A DNA stretch of 64,000 bases from Limosilactobacillus caviae (GCF_014635905.1 NZ_BMDS01000007.1:1-64000), one strand, 5' to 3'. Positions 51,250 through 60,710 are shown, counted from the first letter of the stretch. Made by a program: numbers and translations. Notes: generated by a model from the sequence alone, not told the origin.

Positions 51250-51582
51250 ATGAAGATTCAAATAACGGCAGATTTGCTTGACGGTATGGTTTTAGCAATT
51301 CTTGAACACCAAGACTATTATGGTTACGCATTAACTCAACGAATGCAGTCAGCCATTACTATTTCTGAGTCGACGATGTATCCGGTTTTGCGGCGATTAA
51401 AAAAAGATGGTTATTTAACAACCTACGACCAGCCTTATCAAGGACGTAATCGTCGCTATTATCAAATAACATCAGCTGGCAAGGAGCATTTACAACGGGT
51501 TCGCAAGCTCTGGACCGATTATAAAAATAGTTTAGATAGAATCTTTTATGCAACAGGTGAGGGGGAAAATAAAGATGAATGA
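51250..51582 (+). CDS. PadR-family transcriptional regulator
   Basis: A 110-residue PadR regulator of the short subfamily. The winged helix spans LDGMVLAILEHQDYYGYALT and STMYPVLRRLKKDGYLTTYD, with a wing GRNRRYYQITSAGKEHL and a C-terminal dimerisation helix. These proteins usually repress the operon they head. AAAGGAGGGGG is the ribosome site. It overlaps the next gene by 8 bp. Confidence 0.93.
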   Translation: MKIQITADLLDGMVLAILEHQDYYGYALTQRMQSAITISESTMYPVLRRLKKDGYLTTYDQPYQGRNRRYYQITSAGKEHLQRVRKLWTDYKNSLDRIFYATGEGENKDE

Positions 51583-52186
51583 ACGTCAGAAATATATTAA
51601 TGATTTGGCCGTAAACCTAAGTCAGTTGACTGATGAAGAACGAAATGATGCTTTAGAATTTTATGATGAATATATTGCAGATGCTGACCTTGATACACGA
51701 ACGGCGATTGAAGAAAAATTAGGAACGCCTCGGCAGTTAAGTCATAAGATCTTAGCCGATTATTCGATTAAGGCTAATAATGAAGCGGTAAAGGATGGGC
51801 ACCCTGCTTCACCTCATTCTAGCTGGCGCGTATTTTGGTGGGTATTGGTAGCAATCATTACTTCGCCAATAACTTTTGGACTAGGGATAGCGTTGTTAGG
51901 GCTATTATTGGCAGTAGGCGGAGTTGCCATCGGTTTAATTATTGGTGTTGTTGGTGTTGCTTTAAGTATTGCCGCAGTGGCTGTCGCTTCTCTCTATATT
52001 GGGATTGGCTTAATTACTACCGTTCCGTTTAGCGGGCTGTTCTATGTTGGGGTAGGATTGACACTTGTCGGTTTATTCCTAGTTTGTTTGCCACTGTGTT
52101 ACTGGTTTATCCGGATCGTTATTCAAGGTATTGCAAACTTTGCTAAGTTCATTTATGCAAAGGTGCAGGCAAGGAGGGAGAAGTAA
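51575..52186 (+). CDS. HAAS/DUF1700-type membrane protein
   Basis: A 203-residue protein with a cytoplasmic N-terminal HAAS domain (residues about 1-65, LTDEERNDALEFYDEYIADA) and three to four membrane helices rich in Gly, Ala, Val and Ile. The family is typically encoded between a PadR regulator and a DUF4097 protein and is thought to act in envelope stress signalling. The ATG at 51575 lies inside the end of the PadR gene. Confidence 0.88.
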   Translation: MNERQKYINDLAVNLSQLTDEERNDALEFYDEYIADADLDTRTAIEEKLGTPRQLSHKILADYSIKANNEAVKDGHPASPHSSWRVFWWVLVAIITSPITFGLGIALLGLLLAVGGVAIGLIIGVVGVALSIAAVAVASLYIGIGLITTVPFSGLFYVGVGLTLVGLFLVCLPLCYWFIRIVIQGIANFAKFIYAKVQARREK

Positions 52187-52942
52187 ATGAAAAAAGTATT
52201 TAAAATTGGCTGGATTGTATTAGTTTTAGGGGTAATTATGCTTGGTATTGGCTATTTTAATAACGGTGATAAGGCGGTTTATTTTGAGAACAATCGACCA
52301 GCAATTCTTCATTCATCCACCAAAAAAATAAGCACTAATAAGCATTTTGAACGAATTGATATTACAGCTTCAACAGCCAATGTGGTAATTCGTGAAGGGA
52401 AAAAATATCAAGTTACTTATTCTGGGATAAGCAATCATGCGCCTGCAGTATCTGTTCATAATAATGTCGCTTCAATTCGACAAACCGGTGAGTTCCCGTT
52501 TATGGTTAATTTTAACCACTATGGTCTTCATCAAGACTTAATTACTGTGACGGTTCCGCGTGATCAGGCATTAGCTGGCCGCATTCACTTAGAAAGCGGC
52601 AACTTGTCAGTGTCCAATGCTAAGTTAGATAATGTTGACGTTGATGTTGATTCAGGAAATGTTGAGTACCATCAAGTTACATTACGAGGTGGCAATACTA
52701 AGATCGAATCCGGTAACTTTACCGGGCGTAATCTAACGGTTCAGGGACACTATACCGTTAACAATCAGTCTGGTGATAATACGGTTACGAATACAACTGT
52801 TGATGGCTACTTCCTCAAGACTGATGCTGGTGATAATGAGCTTAATGGTGAAGACAAAGGTGAAGAGACATTACATCAAAATGATAATGCGGAAAATGTC
52901 CTTCGATTATTAACTCAATCTGGTGATAATGAAGTGAATTAG
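52187..52942 (+). CDS. DUF4097-family putative envelope protein
   Basis: A 251-residue protein with one N-terminal membrane anchor (KIGWIVLVLGVIMLGIGYF) and an extracellular beta-helix-like DUF4097 domain of short repeats (HLESGNLSVSNAKLDNVDVD, VDSGNVEYHQ, IESGNFTGRN, NNQSGDN). In LiaX-type proteins a related domain senses cell-envelope damage. It starts at the base after the HAAS stop, so the three genes form one translationally coupled operon, closed by a terminator at 52972. Confidence 0.87.
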   Translation: MKKVFKIGWIVLVLGVIMLGIGYFNNGDKAVYFENNRPAILHSSTKKISTNKHFERIDITASTANVVIREGKKYQVTYSGISNHAPAVSVHNNVASIRQTGEFPFMVNFNHYGLHQDLITVTVPRDQALAGRIHLESGNLSVSNAKLDNVDVDVDSGNVEYHQVTLRGGNTKIESGNFTGRNLTVQGHYTVNNQSGDNTVTNTTVDGYFLKTDAGDNELNGEDKGEETLHQNDNAENVLRLLTQSGDNEVN

Positions 52943-52971
52943 TCAAAACGTCATTTTTAATAGAAAATAAT

Positions 52972-53011
52972 AAATCCCCCAACATCTTATTTTCCAGATG
53001 TTGGGGGATTT
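52972..53011. terminator. Bidirectional terminator between the DUF4097 gene and adhE
   Basis: AAATCCCCCAACATCT and AGATGTTGGGGGATTT are perfect 16-bp inverted complements around TATTTTCC, between convergent genes. Confidence 0.92.
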
Positions 53012-53055
53012 TAGTAGGAGAAAAGTCTTATTTTAATTATGCTCTATGCTTTAGA

Positions 53056-55692
53056 TTAGTTTTCTTCAACGCCAGTACCATCGTAGCAACGTTCAAGTAA
53101 TTCCTTAAGTTGACTAACAAGTGGTTCAACTGGGTTAGTAGTAGTACATTGATCTTCGTAGGCTAAGCGAGCAAGATCATCAACAGCCTTATCGAAGTCT
53201 TCACGTTTAACACCATTGTCCTTAAGGCTTAACTTAACACCACATTGGTGAGCAAGTTCGATAACTTTCTTAGCATATGCTTCAGCTAATTCTTCATCAG
53301 TGTTACCTTTTAGACCAATGAAACGTGCGATGTCAGCGTAGTCCTTAGTTGCGTGGTAAGTCTCATAGTGAGGCCAGAGAGCAAGCTTTTGTGGACGCTT
53401 GGCATTAAAGCGGATAACTTGTGGCATTGCAATGGCAATAAGTAAACCGTGAGGAAGACCGAATGCTCCACCCATCTTGTGGGCAAGGGAGTGGTTAATA
53501 CCTAAGAATGCTTGACCAAATGCCATTCCGGCCATTGTTGAGAAGTCGTGCATCTTACGACGAGCTAACTTATCACCTTGAACTGACTTAGGAAGGTTTT
53601 CCATAACACCCTTGATTGTTTGGAGAGACCAACCACGAGTGTAATCAGTTGCCATTACTGATACGTATGATTCAGTTGCGTGACATAAAACGTCAAGTCC
53701 AGTCCAGGCAGTAGTAGTTGCGGGAACAGTTTCAACGAATTGAGAGTCAACGATCGCAATGTTTGGAGTTAATGCGTAATCGGCAAGTGGGTACTTAACA
53801 TGAGTTTCTGAGTCAGTGATAACCGCAAATGGAGTAACTTCTGAACCAGTACCTGAAGTAGTAGGAATACCGATAAGTTGTGACTTAGTAGGCTTCTTGA
53901 TTTGGTAAGCACGCTTACGAATATCAAGATACTTTTGCATAACGCCGTACCATGAAGTTTCTGGGTGCTCGTAGAACATCCACATAGCCTTTGCAGCATC
54001 CATTGGTGAACCACCACCAAGGGCAATAATTGTATCAGGCTTGAAGTCGTTCATCATGGCAACACCTTTTTCAACAGTGTGAGTTGATGGATCTTCTTCA
54101 ACATCGTCAAATACTAAGAAGGCAGTGTTGTTTTGACGTTGACGTAATTGGTCGATAACTCGTTGAACGTAACCACGCTTGCTCATTCCAGGACCGGTAA
54201 CGATGAATGCCCGATCAATGTTTGGAATATCTTGCAATTCTTTTAGTGAGTTGCGTTGAAAGTATACTTTTGGGGGGATCTTAACCCATTGACGGTTTTC
54301 ACGCCGCTTTGCAATTGTTTTGATGTTTAAGAGGTCCCAATCAGTAACGTTGTGAGAAATTGAGTTGCTACCGTATGAACCAGTACCTAAAGTAAGGGAT
54401 GGTGTCATGTTGTTGTAAATGTTACCGATACCACCAATACCAGATGGTGAGTTAACGATAATCCGTGAAGCACGCATTTCAAGACCGTACTTAGTAGCTA
54501 AGTCATCATCAAGGGTGTGGATAGCAGCAGTGTGTCCTTCACCACCGTAGTGTAATAATTGAGCACAGATGTCAAAGGCATTTTCGTGGGAAGTAGCCTT
54601 GTACATTGTTAATACTGGTGAAAGCTTTTCAGCTGAAAGTGGGTACTTGTCACCAACACCTTCATATTCAGCAATAATAACCTTAGTATTGTCAGGAACT
54701 TTGATTCCACACATGTCGGCAATAGCGTTTGCTGAACGACCAGCGATTGGACCACGAACTTGATGACGGTCTGGGTCGATGAAGCCATCAGTAAACTTGT
54801 CAATTTCATTTGGCTTCAAGAAGTAACAGTTCCACTTTTGGAATTCTTCCTTAACCTTGTCGTAAATTTCTTCATCAACAACTACAGAGTTTTCAGTAGC
54901 ACAAATCATACCGTTATCGAATGTCTTGGAAAGAACAATATCGTAAACAGAACGTTCGATGTTAGCGGTCTTTTCGATGTAAGCCGGACCGTTACCAGGA
55001 CCAACACCAAGGGCAGGGTTACCAGAACTGTAAGCTGCCTTAACAAGAGAAGGACCACCAGTTGCTAAAATAGTAGCAGTATTAGGGTGTTGAAGTAATG
55101 CAGTAGTGTTTTCACGACTACTTTCAGGAAGCCATTGAATCATGTTCTTTGGGGCACCAGCCTTTTCAGCGGCTTCTTGAAGAATCTTAGCAGTCTTGAT
55201 AGATGACTTCATTGCTTGACGGTGGAATGAGAAGATGATTGTATTCCGCGTCTTAGCACTGATGATTGACTTGAAGATAGTAGTGGAAGTTGGGTTAGTA
55301 ACAGGAACGATTCCGGCAATGATACCAAGAGGATCAGCAATCGTGATAGTTTGATCTTCATCGTTGTCTTCGATAATACCAACAGTCTTATCGTGACGGA
55401 TGTTGTTCCAAATATATTCACTTGCGTAGATGTTCTTGATAGCTTTATCTTCGGCAATACCACGACCAGTTTCATTAGCAGCGTCAACAGCTAAATCCAT
55501 ATGGTGTTCTTCAGCAGCAAGGGCCATTGCTTGACAAATTTTGTCAACTTGCTCTTGTGAGTAGTAACGTAATTGTTCGAAAGCAGCTTGGCTCTTAGCC
55601 ATTAAATCGTCAACTAGCTTTTGAGCATTTTGCTTTTTCTCTTCAGCAGTTAATTCTTTCTTTTCAACTTGTTTCTTGTTGTTAGCAGGCAT
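53056..55692 (-). CDS. adhE: Bifunctional acetaldehyde-CoA/alcohol dehydrogenase
   Basis: An 878-residue fusion enzyme that reduces acetyl-CoA to ethanol, regenerating NAD in heterofermentation. The N-terminal aldehyde dehydrogenase half contains the catalytic Cys in SKTFDNGMICATENSVVV near residue 250. The C-terminal iron-dependent alcohol dehydrogenase half has GGGSPMDAAKAMWMFYEHP near residue 555 and the metal-binding GINHSLAHKMGGAFGLPHG near 730. I start at ATG 55692 (MPANNKKQ) after AAGGAG; a TTG 21 bases upstream is less likely. Codon use is strongly biased, indicating high expression. AdhE assembles into long spirosomes. Confidence 0.96.
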   Translation of the reverse strand: MPANNKKQVEKKELTAEEKKQNAQKLVDDLMAKSQAAFEQLRYYSQEQVDKICQAMALAAEEHHMDLAVDAANETGRGIAEDKAIKNIYASEYIWNNIRHDKTVGIIEDNDEDQTITIADPLGIIAGIVPVTNPTSTTIFKSIISAKTRNTIIFSFHRQAMKSSIKTAKILQEAAEKAGAPKNMIQWLPESSRENTTALLQHPNTATILATGGPSLVKAAYSSGNPALGVGPGNGPAYIEKTANIERSVYDIVLSKTFDNGMICATENSVVVDEEIYDKVKEEFQKWNCYFLKPNEIDKFTDGFIDPDRHQVRGPIAGRSANAIADMCGIKVPDNTKVIIAEYEGVGDKYPLSAEKLSPVLTMYKATSHENAFDICAQLLHYGGEGHTAAIHTLDDDLATKYGLEMRASRIIVNSPSGIGGIGNIYNNMTPSLTLGTGSYGSNSISHNVTDWDLLNIKTIAKRRENRQWVKIPPKVYFQRNSLKELQDIPNIDRAFIVTGPGMSKRGYVQRVIDQLRQRQNNTAFLVFDDVEEDPSTHTVEKGVAMMNDFKPDTIIALGGGSPMDAAKAMWMFYEHPETSWYGVMQKYLDIRKRAYQIKKPTKSQLIGIPTTSGTGSEVTPFAVITDSETHVKYPLADYALTPNIAIVDSQFVETVPATTTAWTGLDVLCHATESYVSVMATDYTRGWSLQTIKGVMENLPKSVQGDKLARRKMHDFSTMAGMAFGQAFLGINHSLAHKMGGAFGLPHGLLIAIAMPQVIRFNAKRPQKLALWPHYETYHATKDYADIARFIGLKGNTDEELAEAYAKKVIELAHQCGVKLSLKDNGVKREDFDKAVDDLARLAYEDQCTTTNPVEPLVSQLKELLERCYDGTGVEEN

Positions 55693-55763
55693 AATTGAAA
55701 TCTCCTTTTTCAATTCTTTTTCTTTGTTAACTTTTGAACATGTATAATATTACTACATTTTTT

Positions 55764-55786
55764 TGGTTTGTAAATACCTTTGTGAA
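55764..55786 (-). promoter_or_regulatory. adhE promoter with Rex-like half-sites
   Basis: On the plus strand TTTGTAAA (55767-55774) and TTTGTGAA (55779-55786) are repeated with a 12-bp period. They resemble half-sites of the Rex box (TTGTGA). On the minus strand TTTACA lies 16 bp ahead of TAATAT, a plausible adhE promoter overlapping them. Redox control by Rex is inference. Confidence 0.4.
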
Positions 55787-55999
55787 CGTTTAAACAATGG
55801 TTATTTTTATTGAATTCGCTTACATTGTTGTAGGGATAAAGTTGATATAACAGTAAAAAATATTGGTATTATTTTTAAATGACCTGATAAGTAAATTATC
55901 CAAAATCAGATCAATTGATTTAGATTTCACAATAGCAAATTAATAATAATATTTTAGGAAAAAGGATCCTTTGTTTGAATAATCTTTAATTAAAAATAG

Positions 56000-56128
56000 G
56001 ATTTAAATGCTATCAAGTGGAATCTTACAGCAGGATTTATTATAATTCTTGGCTCTGTACTTTTGGGATTATTTGCTGGGTTGCTATCTGCTGGAATAAC
56101 GTGGAAGAATATTAAAAAAATTAACTGA
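56000..56128 (+). pseudogene. Remnant of a small membrane protein gene
   Basis: A 42-codon open frame ending in TGA encodes a hydrophobic helix (KWNLTAGFIIILGSVLLGLF) and a basic tail (WKNIKKIN). It has no ATG, GTG or TTG start. An ATG at 56007 lies one base out of frame, which suggests a frameshifted relic. It is short, so the call is weak. Confidence 0.25.
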
Positions 56129-56180
56129 TACTTAAGAAAAAGCGTGATCAAAATATTCGTAATTACATCTTAGTATATAA

Positions 56181-56229
56181 AAATGGGGACTCCAGAGTTC
56201 AACATAGTTGAGCTCTGGAGTCCCCATTT
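56181..56229 (-). terminator. Strong terminator after nrdF
   Basis: Twenty-three bases (56181-56203) pair with 56207-56229 with a single wobble and a 3-base loop. The minus strand continues with TTTTT, so it ends the nrd transcript. Confidence 0.88.
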
Positions 56230-56270
56230 ATAAATTGCATTATTTAAGCAATTAAAGTTTATTTTTCGAT

Positions 56271-57290
56271 TTAATCGCGAGCATTAATATCTTTTCCCGC
56301 ATTTGGATCTTTAACGTCATAATCGCTATCATTCATTGCTTCAACGGCTCCCATGCGATATCCATTACCGACTTGGCTAAAAAAATCATGGTTAGAAGTT
56401 GAAGTTGAAATACCGTTCATAACAACTGGGTTAACGTCAGAAGCAGTATCAGGGAAGAGCGGGTCTTGACCAAGATTCATTAAAGCCTTATTAGCATTAT
56501 AACGAATAAAGGTTAATACATCGTCTGTCCAGCCAACTTGATCGTAAAGAAGGTGAGTATACTTTTCTTCATTATCATAAAGTTCATAAAGGAAGTTATA
56601 CATCCAGTCTTTCATATCTTGTTGTTGCTTTTCAGTCAGATCCCGCATTCCTACTTGGAACTTGTATCCAATGTAAGTTCCGTGAACAGATTCATCACGA
56701 AGAATTAATTTGATGATTTCAGCAACGTTGTTTAACTTGTTGTGTCCAAGATAATATAGAGGAGTATAGAAACCAGAATAGAATAAGAACGTTTCAAGGA
56801 AAACATTAGCTACTTTTTTCTTGAGTGGATCTTGGCTTGGATCAAGATACATATTAGCAATCTTCACAGCCTTGTTTTGCAAATATTCTTCCGTATCAGA
56901 CCATTCAAAGATTTCTTTGATCTGTTCAGGGGTATTAAGAGTAGAGAAGATTGTGGAATAACTCTTAGCATGAACTGATTCCATGAATTGAATGTTATTA
57001 AGAACGGCTGTTTCATGAGGAGTCTTAACATCCTCTTTAAGGGCAGTCAAACCAGCTTCTGACTGAACAGTGTCAAGAAGGGTTAATCCACCGAAAACGT
57101 GGCCAACAGTCCATTGGTGATCATCATCTAATTCACGCCAGTCATCCATGTCATTAGCAACAGGAATTCGGGTATCAAGCCAGAATTGTTCTGTTAACTT
57201 TTCCCATGTGGCTTTATCGATCATGTCCGAAACTTCATTCCAGTTGATTGCATTATATTGAGTTACAGGTTTAAATTCTTCCAGTTTCAT
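56271..57290 (-). CDS. nrdF: Class Ib ribonucleotide reductase, beta subunit
   Basis: A 339-residue dimetal-oxygenase subunit that makes the tyrosyl radical for dNTP synthesis. QFMESVHAKSYSTIFSTL near residue 101 and LILRDESVHGTYIGYKFQ near residue 190 hold Glu and His metal ligands. In class Ib enzymes the metal is usually manganese, loaded with the flavodoxin NrdI. The start has GGAGGAG upstream. It is the last gene of nrdH-nrdE-nrdF; no nrdI is present in the cluster. Confidence 0.95.
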   Translation of the reverse strand: MKLEEFKPVTQYNAINWNEVSDMIDKATWEKLTEQFWLDTRIPVANDMDDWRELDDDHQWTVGHVFGGLTLLDTVQSEAGLTALKEDVKTPHETAVLNNIQFMESVHAKSYSTIFSTLNTPEQIKEIFEWSDTEEYLQNKAVKIANMYLDPSQDPLKKKVANVFLETFLFYSGFYTPLYYLGHNKLNNVAEIIKLILRDESVHGTYIGYKFQVGMRDLTEKQQQDMKDWMYNFLYELYDNEEKYTHLLYDQVGWTDDVLTFIRYNANKALMNLGQDPLFPDTASDVNPVVMNGISTSTSNHDFFSQVGNGYRMGAVEAMNDSDYDVKDPNAGKDINARD

Positions 57291-57409
57291 TGATTGAGCT
57301 CCTCCAAATACGTTGCTCTTGGTAAGTGGTGTTTTTTACCAAAAAGCCATTTGTATACATAATATCAAGTTTACCAGTGCCCAACATTTAAATCAAATTT
57401 CAATGGGGC

Positions 57410-59581
57410 TTAGATTACACAGCTTTCACATTGGTTAGCACCAATCTCATCGCTATCATCAGTAAACGTCCGAATATAATAAATTGATTTAATACCACGC
57501 TTATAAGCATAGTGCCGTAAGATGTTTAGGTCACGGGTAGTCATTTTATCTGTCCGTCCATCTTTCCATTCATAAAGCCCGGCAGGAATCGTTGAGCGCA
57601 TAAAGAGCGTCATTGAAAGTGACTGGTCAACGTGTTGCTGAGCAGCGGCATATGTATCAATTACTTTCCGCATATCCATATCGTAAGCTGACCGGTAATA
57701 AGGCATAGTATCATTAGAAAGATATGGGGCTGGATAATAGATTTTACCAATCATTTTTTCTTGACGTTCTTCAACACGGTTAATGATTGGGTGCAAGCTG
57801 GCAGTAGAATCATTGATATAAGAAGTTGAACCATTTGGCGCAACAGCAAGACGATATTGATTATAGAGACCATCTCGCATAACATTTTCCTTTAGCTTTT
57901 GCCAATCTTCAGTGCTTGGAATAAAAATTCCGTCAAAAAGATCCTTAACCACATCAGATTGTGGTCCCCAATCCTTAGTGACGTACTTATCAAAGTATGT
58001 TCCGTTAGCATACTTACTGTTTTCAAAATCATGGAAAGTTTCCTGTCGTTCTTTAGCAATCTCATTTGAAGCGACAAGCGACCAGTAGTTTAGAAGCATG
58101 AAGTAAACACCGGTAAATTCAATGGCAACTGGACTGCCGTATTGAATATGATGCTTAGCAAGATAGCTGTGCAGTCCCATTGCCCCTAAACCAACAGAGT
58201 GCGCAAGACGATTTCCGTTTTGAATAGTCGGAACAACATCTAAGTCTTCTACATCACTAATTCGTGTTAAGCCACGCATCATTGCCTTAATAGATTTACC
58301 AAAATCAGGACTTTCCATCATATTTGCAATATTAGTTGAGCCAAGGTTACAATTAATATCAATTCCCATTTCTGAGTATGATTGATCGTCGTTTACCCGT
58401 GCAGGTACTTGTACTTGAGCGATTTCTGAACAGAGGTTGCTCATGACAATTTTACCATTGATTGGATTATCACGATTTTCCGTATCGATATTAATAATGT
58501 ATGGGTAACCAGATTCTTGCTGGAGTTTACTAATCTCATCTTCAAGATCACGGGCATTAACCTTTTTCTTCCGAATCTGGTCATTTGCTGCGAGCTTGTC
58601 GTACTCTTTAGTAATATCAACGTAAGAGAATGGCACTCCGTAAACTTTTTCAACATCATAGGGACTAAATAAGTACATCTCAGCATTCTTTTCAACTAAT
58701 TCATAGAACTTATCAGGAACAGTGATTCCGAGTGAAAGAGTCTTAAGGCGGATTTTTTCATCGGCATTCTCTTTTTTTGCTCCTAAGAATTCAATGATGT
58801 CTGGGTGGAAAACGCTAAGGTAAACTACTCCGGCACCTTGCCGTTGACCAAGCTGATTAGAATAGGAGAAACTATCTTCCAATAATTTCATGACCGGCAC
58901 TACGCCACTGGCCGCACCCTTAATCTTTTTAATCGGTGCGCCAGCTTCACGTAGGTTGCTTAGATTGATTCCAACACCGCCGCCGATCTTTGAGAGCTGG
59001 AGAGCAGAATTGATGGTTCGTCCAATCGTATTCATATCATCGGTTGGTTGAATAGCGAAGCAAGAGACAAATTCACCACGCCGCTTCCGTCCAACGTTAA
59101 GAAATGTTGGAGTTGCAGGCTGGTAACGCTGGTGAATAATCTCATCAGCAAGCTGCATTGCTAGTTCTTCATCTCCATTTGCCAAATAAAGAGCATTCAT
59201 AGCAACACGGTCAATGTAGTTTTCAAGGTAGTATTCCTTGTCATTCGTCCGCAAAGCATATTGCGCGTAGAATTTATATGCGGCCATGAATGAGTGAAAG
59301 TGAAAATTTTGTGCTTTTAAGTAGTCGTAAAGCTTTTCAATAAATGCCTCACTATATTTGCTCATAAAGCCGTCTTCAATATAGTCATTCTCCTCTAACC
59401 ATTGAAAACGTTCTTTTAAGGAAGAAAACTTTTTAGTGTTCGGTACAACGTTATTTTTGATAAAGTCTTCCAAGGCTAACTTATCTTTATCTAGTTGAAT
59501 TTGTCCGTTTTTAGGGATGTTTACTTCGTTGTTGTAATCGTAATATTTTACTTTGGTCATATCGATATCAGATAACGCCAT
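57410..59581 (-). CDS. nrdE: Class Ib ribonucleotide reductase, alpha subunit
   Basis: The 723-residue catalytic subunit that reduces ribonucleoside diphosphates. TPTFLNVGRKRRGEFVSCFA near residue 160 begins the catalytic barrel with a redox Cys, MSNLCSEIAQVQVP near 385 has the radical-site Cys, and the C-terminus QCESCVI carries the CxxC that NrdH re-reduces. It lacks the ATP cone of class Ia enzymes, as expected. nrdH lies upstream, nrdF downstream. Confidence 0.96.
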   Translation of the reverse strand: MALSDIDMTKVKYYDYNNEVNIPKNGQIQLDKDKLALEDFIKNNVVPNTKKFSSLKERFQWLEENDYIEDGFMSKYSEAFIEKLYDYLKAQNFHFHSFMAAYKFYAQYALRTNDKEYYLENYIDRVAMNALYLANGDEELAMQLADEIIHQRYQPATPTFLNVGRKRRGEFVSCFAIQPTDDMNTIGRTINSALQLSKIGGGVGINLSNLREAGAPIKKIKGAASGVVPVMKLLEDSFSYSNQLGQRQGAGVVYLSVFHPDIIEFLGAKKENADEKIRLKTLSLGITVPDKFYELVEKNAEMYLFSPYDVEKVYGVPFSYVDITKEYDKLAANDQIRKKKVNARDLEDEISKLQQESGYPYIINIDTENRDNPINGKIVMSNLCSEIAQVQVPARVNDDQSYSEMGIDINCNLGSTNIANMMESPDFGKSIKAMMRGLTRISDVEDLDVVPTIQNGNRLAHSVGLGAMGLHSYLAKHHIQYGSPVAIEFTGVYFMLLNYWSLVASNEIAKERQETFHDFENSKYANGTYFDKYVTKDWGPQSDVVKDLFDGIFIPSTEDWQKLKENVMRDGLYNQYRLAVAPNGSTSYINDSTASLHPIINRVEERQEKMIGKIYYPAPYLSNDTMPYYRSAYDMDMRKVIDTYAAAQQHVDQSLSMTLFMRSTIPAGLYEWKDGRTDKMTTRDLNILRHYAYKRGIKSIYYIRTFTDDSDEIGANQCESCVI

Positions 59582-59681
59582 TTTAATAACTCACTTTCTG
59601 GATTAATTTGATTATGTCAATAAAGAAGCCAGCGCACCAATAGCGAATTGATGCCTGGCAAGAGTGCTAGATTAATTAAAA

Positions 59682-59909
59682 TTAAGCAAGCTGGTTTAAT
59701 TGATCAGGACGAAAACCAGAAAATGCTTGACCGTTGGGAAGTTTTACAACAGGTGTTGCCATAAAACCTTCAGATTTAAGTTGGGATATGTATTCTGGCT
59801 GTTCATCTATATTATGTTCAATAAATGAAATTTTGTGTTGTTCGAGGAAATGTTTTGTCATTTTGCATTGAATACAATTATTTTTTGAAAATACAGTTAC
59901 CATTTTCAT
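59682..59909 (-). CDS. nrdH: Glutaredoxin-like protein NrdH
   Basis: A 75-residue thioredoxin-fold electron donor for NrdEF. The active site is CIQC in FSKNNCIQCKMTKHFLEQ, and VKLPNGQAFSGFRPDQLNQL is the conserved C-terminal region. NrdH is reduced by thioredoxin reductase. First gene of the nrdHEF operon, with TAGGAGG upstream and NrdR-like boxes further up. Confidence 0.94.
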   Translation of the reverse strand: MKMVTVFSKNNCIQCKMTKHFLEQHKISFIEHNIDEQPEYISQLKSEGFMATPVVKLPNGQAFSGFRPDQLNQLA

Positions 59910-59977
59910 GAGGCCTCCTAATCGGTTAGTCGATGTTTTCTAGTATAACGGGGAATTGAAAAAAATCAATTAAAAAA

Positions 59978-60024
59978 GCACTATATTTCGTGTTGAATAA
60001 ATAGTGAAACACAACATATAGTGC
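59978..60024 (-). promoter_or_regulatory. Paired NrdR-like boxes upstream of nrdHEF
   Basis: GCACTATATTTCGTGT (59978-59993) and ACACAACATATAGTGC (60009-60024) match the NrdR box consensus ACACWATATATWGTGT at 13 and 14 of 16 positions. Their centres are 31 bp apart, three helical turns, as usual for NrdR pairs. Control of dNTP synthesis by NrdR is expected. Confidence 0.78.
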
Positions 60025-60164
60025 TTGAGCTAGTGATTAACACCTGTGAAACTTTTTTTGATAAAATTTTTGAACAGGTGATTAGCAAAATTAATTAATT
60101 TGAAAAACTAATTTAGTATTATACACTGAATAGCAGGTGAATTTTAAGTAGTTGGAGAAAAATA

Positions 60165-60677
60165 ATGGAAAAAAATAATTCATCATTACTTGAACAGCAA
60201 AAATTTATGAAATTAGCAATTGCAGAGGCAAGACAAGCCAAGATTTTAGACGAGGTACCAATTGGTGCAATCGTTGTTCATAATGGACAAGTAATTGGAC
60301 GCGGCCATAATATGCGCGAAAAATTTCAAGATGTAACTTACCATGCTGAAATGCTTGCAATTATGGAGGCCTGTGCCAATATGGGAAGCTGGCGGTTAGA
60401 AGATTGCGACTTATATGTTACTTTGGAACCTTGTATTATGTGTAGCGGTGCAATTATAAATGCACGGATAAAGAATGTTTACTATGGGGCAGCAGATCCT
60501 AAGGCTGGTGCTGTTGATAGTTTATACCATTTATTAAATGATTCCCGTTTAAACCACCAAGTAAATGTTTATTCAGGGATTTTAGGCGATGAATGCAGCC
60601 AAATGCTAAAAAACTTTTTCCGTGAGATCCGGCGCCGGCGTAAAGAGGCACGGCGAAAAAATAGAACTAACCTCTAG
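60165..60677 (+). CDS. tadA: tRNA-specific adenosine deaminase
   Basis: A 170-residue zinc deaminase that converts A34 to inosine in tRNA-Arg(ACG) and possibly other A34 tRNAs. VTYHAEMLAIMEA near residue 63 carries HAE, and LEPCIMCSGAIINARIKNV near 88 carries PCxxC. A basic C-terminal tail (EIRRRRKEARRKNR) follows. The start has GGAG upstream. The gene precedes the SRP RNA and dnaX, a conserved Firmicutes order. Confidence 0.95.
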   Translation: MEKNNSSLLEQQKFMKLAIAEARQAKILDEVPIGAIVVHNGQVIGRGHNMREKFQDVTYHAEMLAIMEACANMGSWRLEDCDLYVTLEPCIMCSGAIINARIKNVYYGAADPKAGAVDSLYHLLNDSRLNHQVNVYSGILGDECSQMLKNFFREIRRRRKEARRKNRTNL

Positions 60678-60710
60678 CAATTTAAAGAAAAATAGTGTAT
60701 TATACTATTT

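Larger units (their letters stand above)
55693..56270. other. 578-bp intergenic region between adhE and nrdF
   Basis: Contains the adhE promoter region, an AT-rich stretch, a start-less frame for a hydrophobic peptide (56000-56128) and the nrdF terminator (56181-56229). No complete gene is seen. Confidence 0.6.

Noticed and set aside
56181-56229. MITE or transposon end, because of the 23-bp inverted repeat
   Set aside because: Loop of only 3 bases, T run on the minus strand and position right after nrdF fit an intrinsic terminator; no target-site duplication seen.
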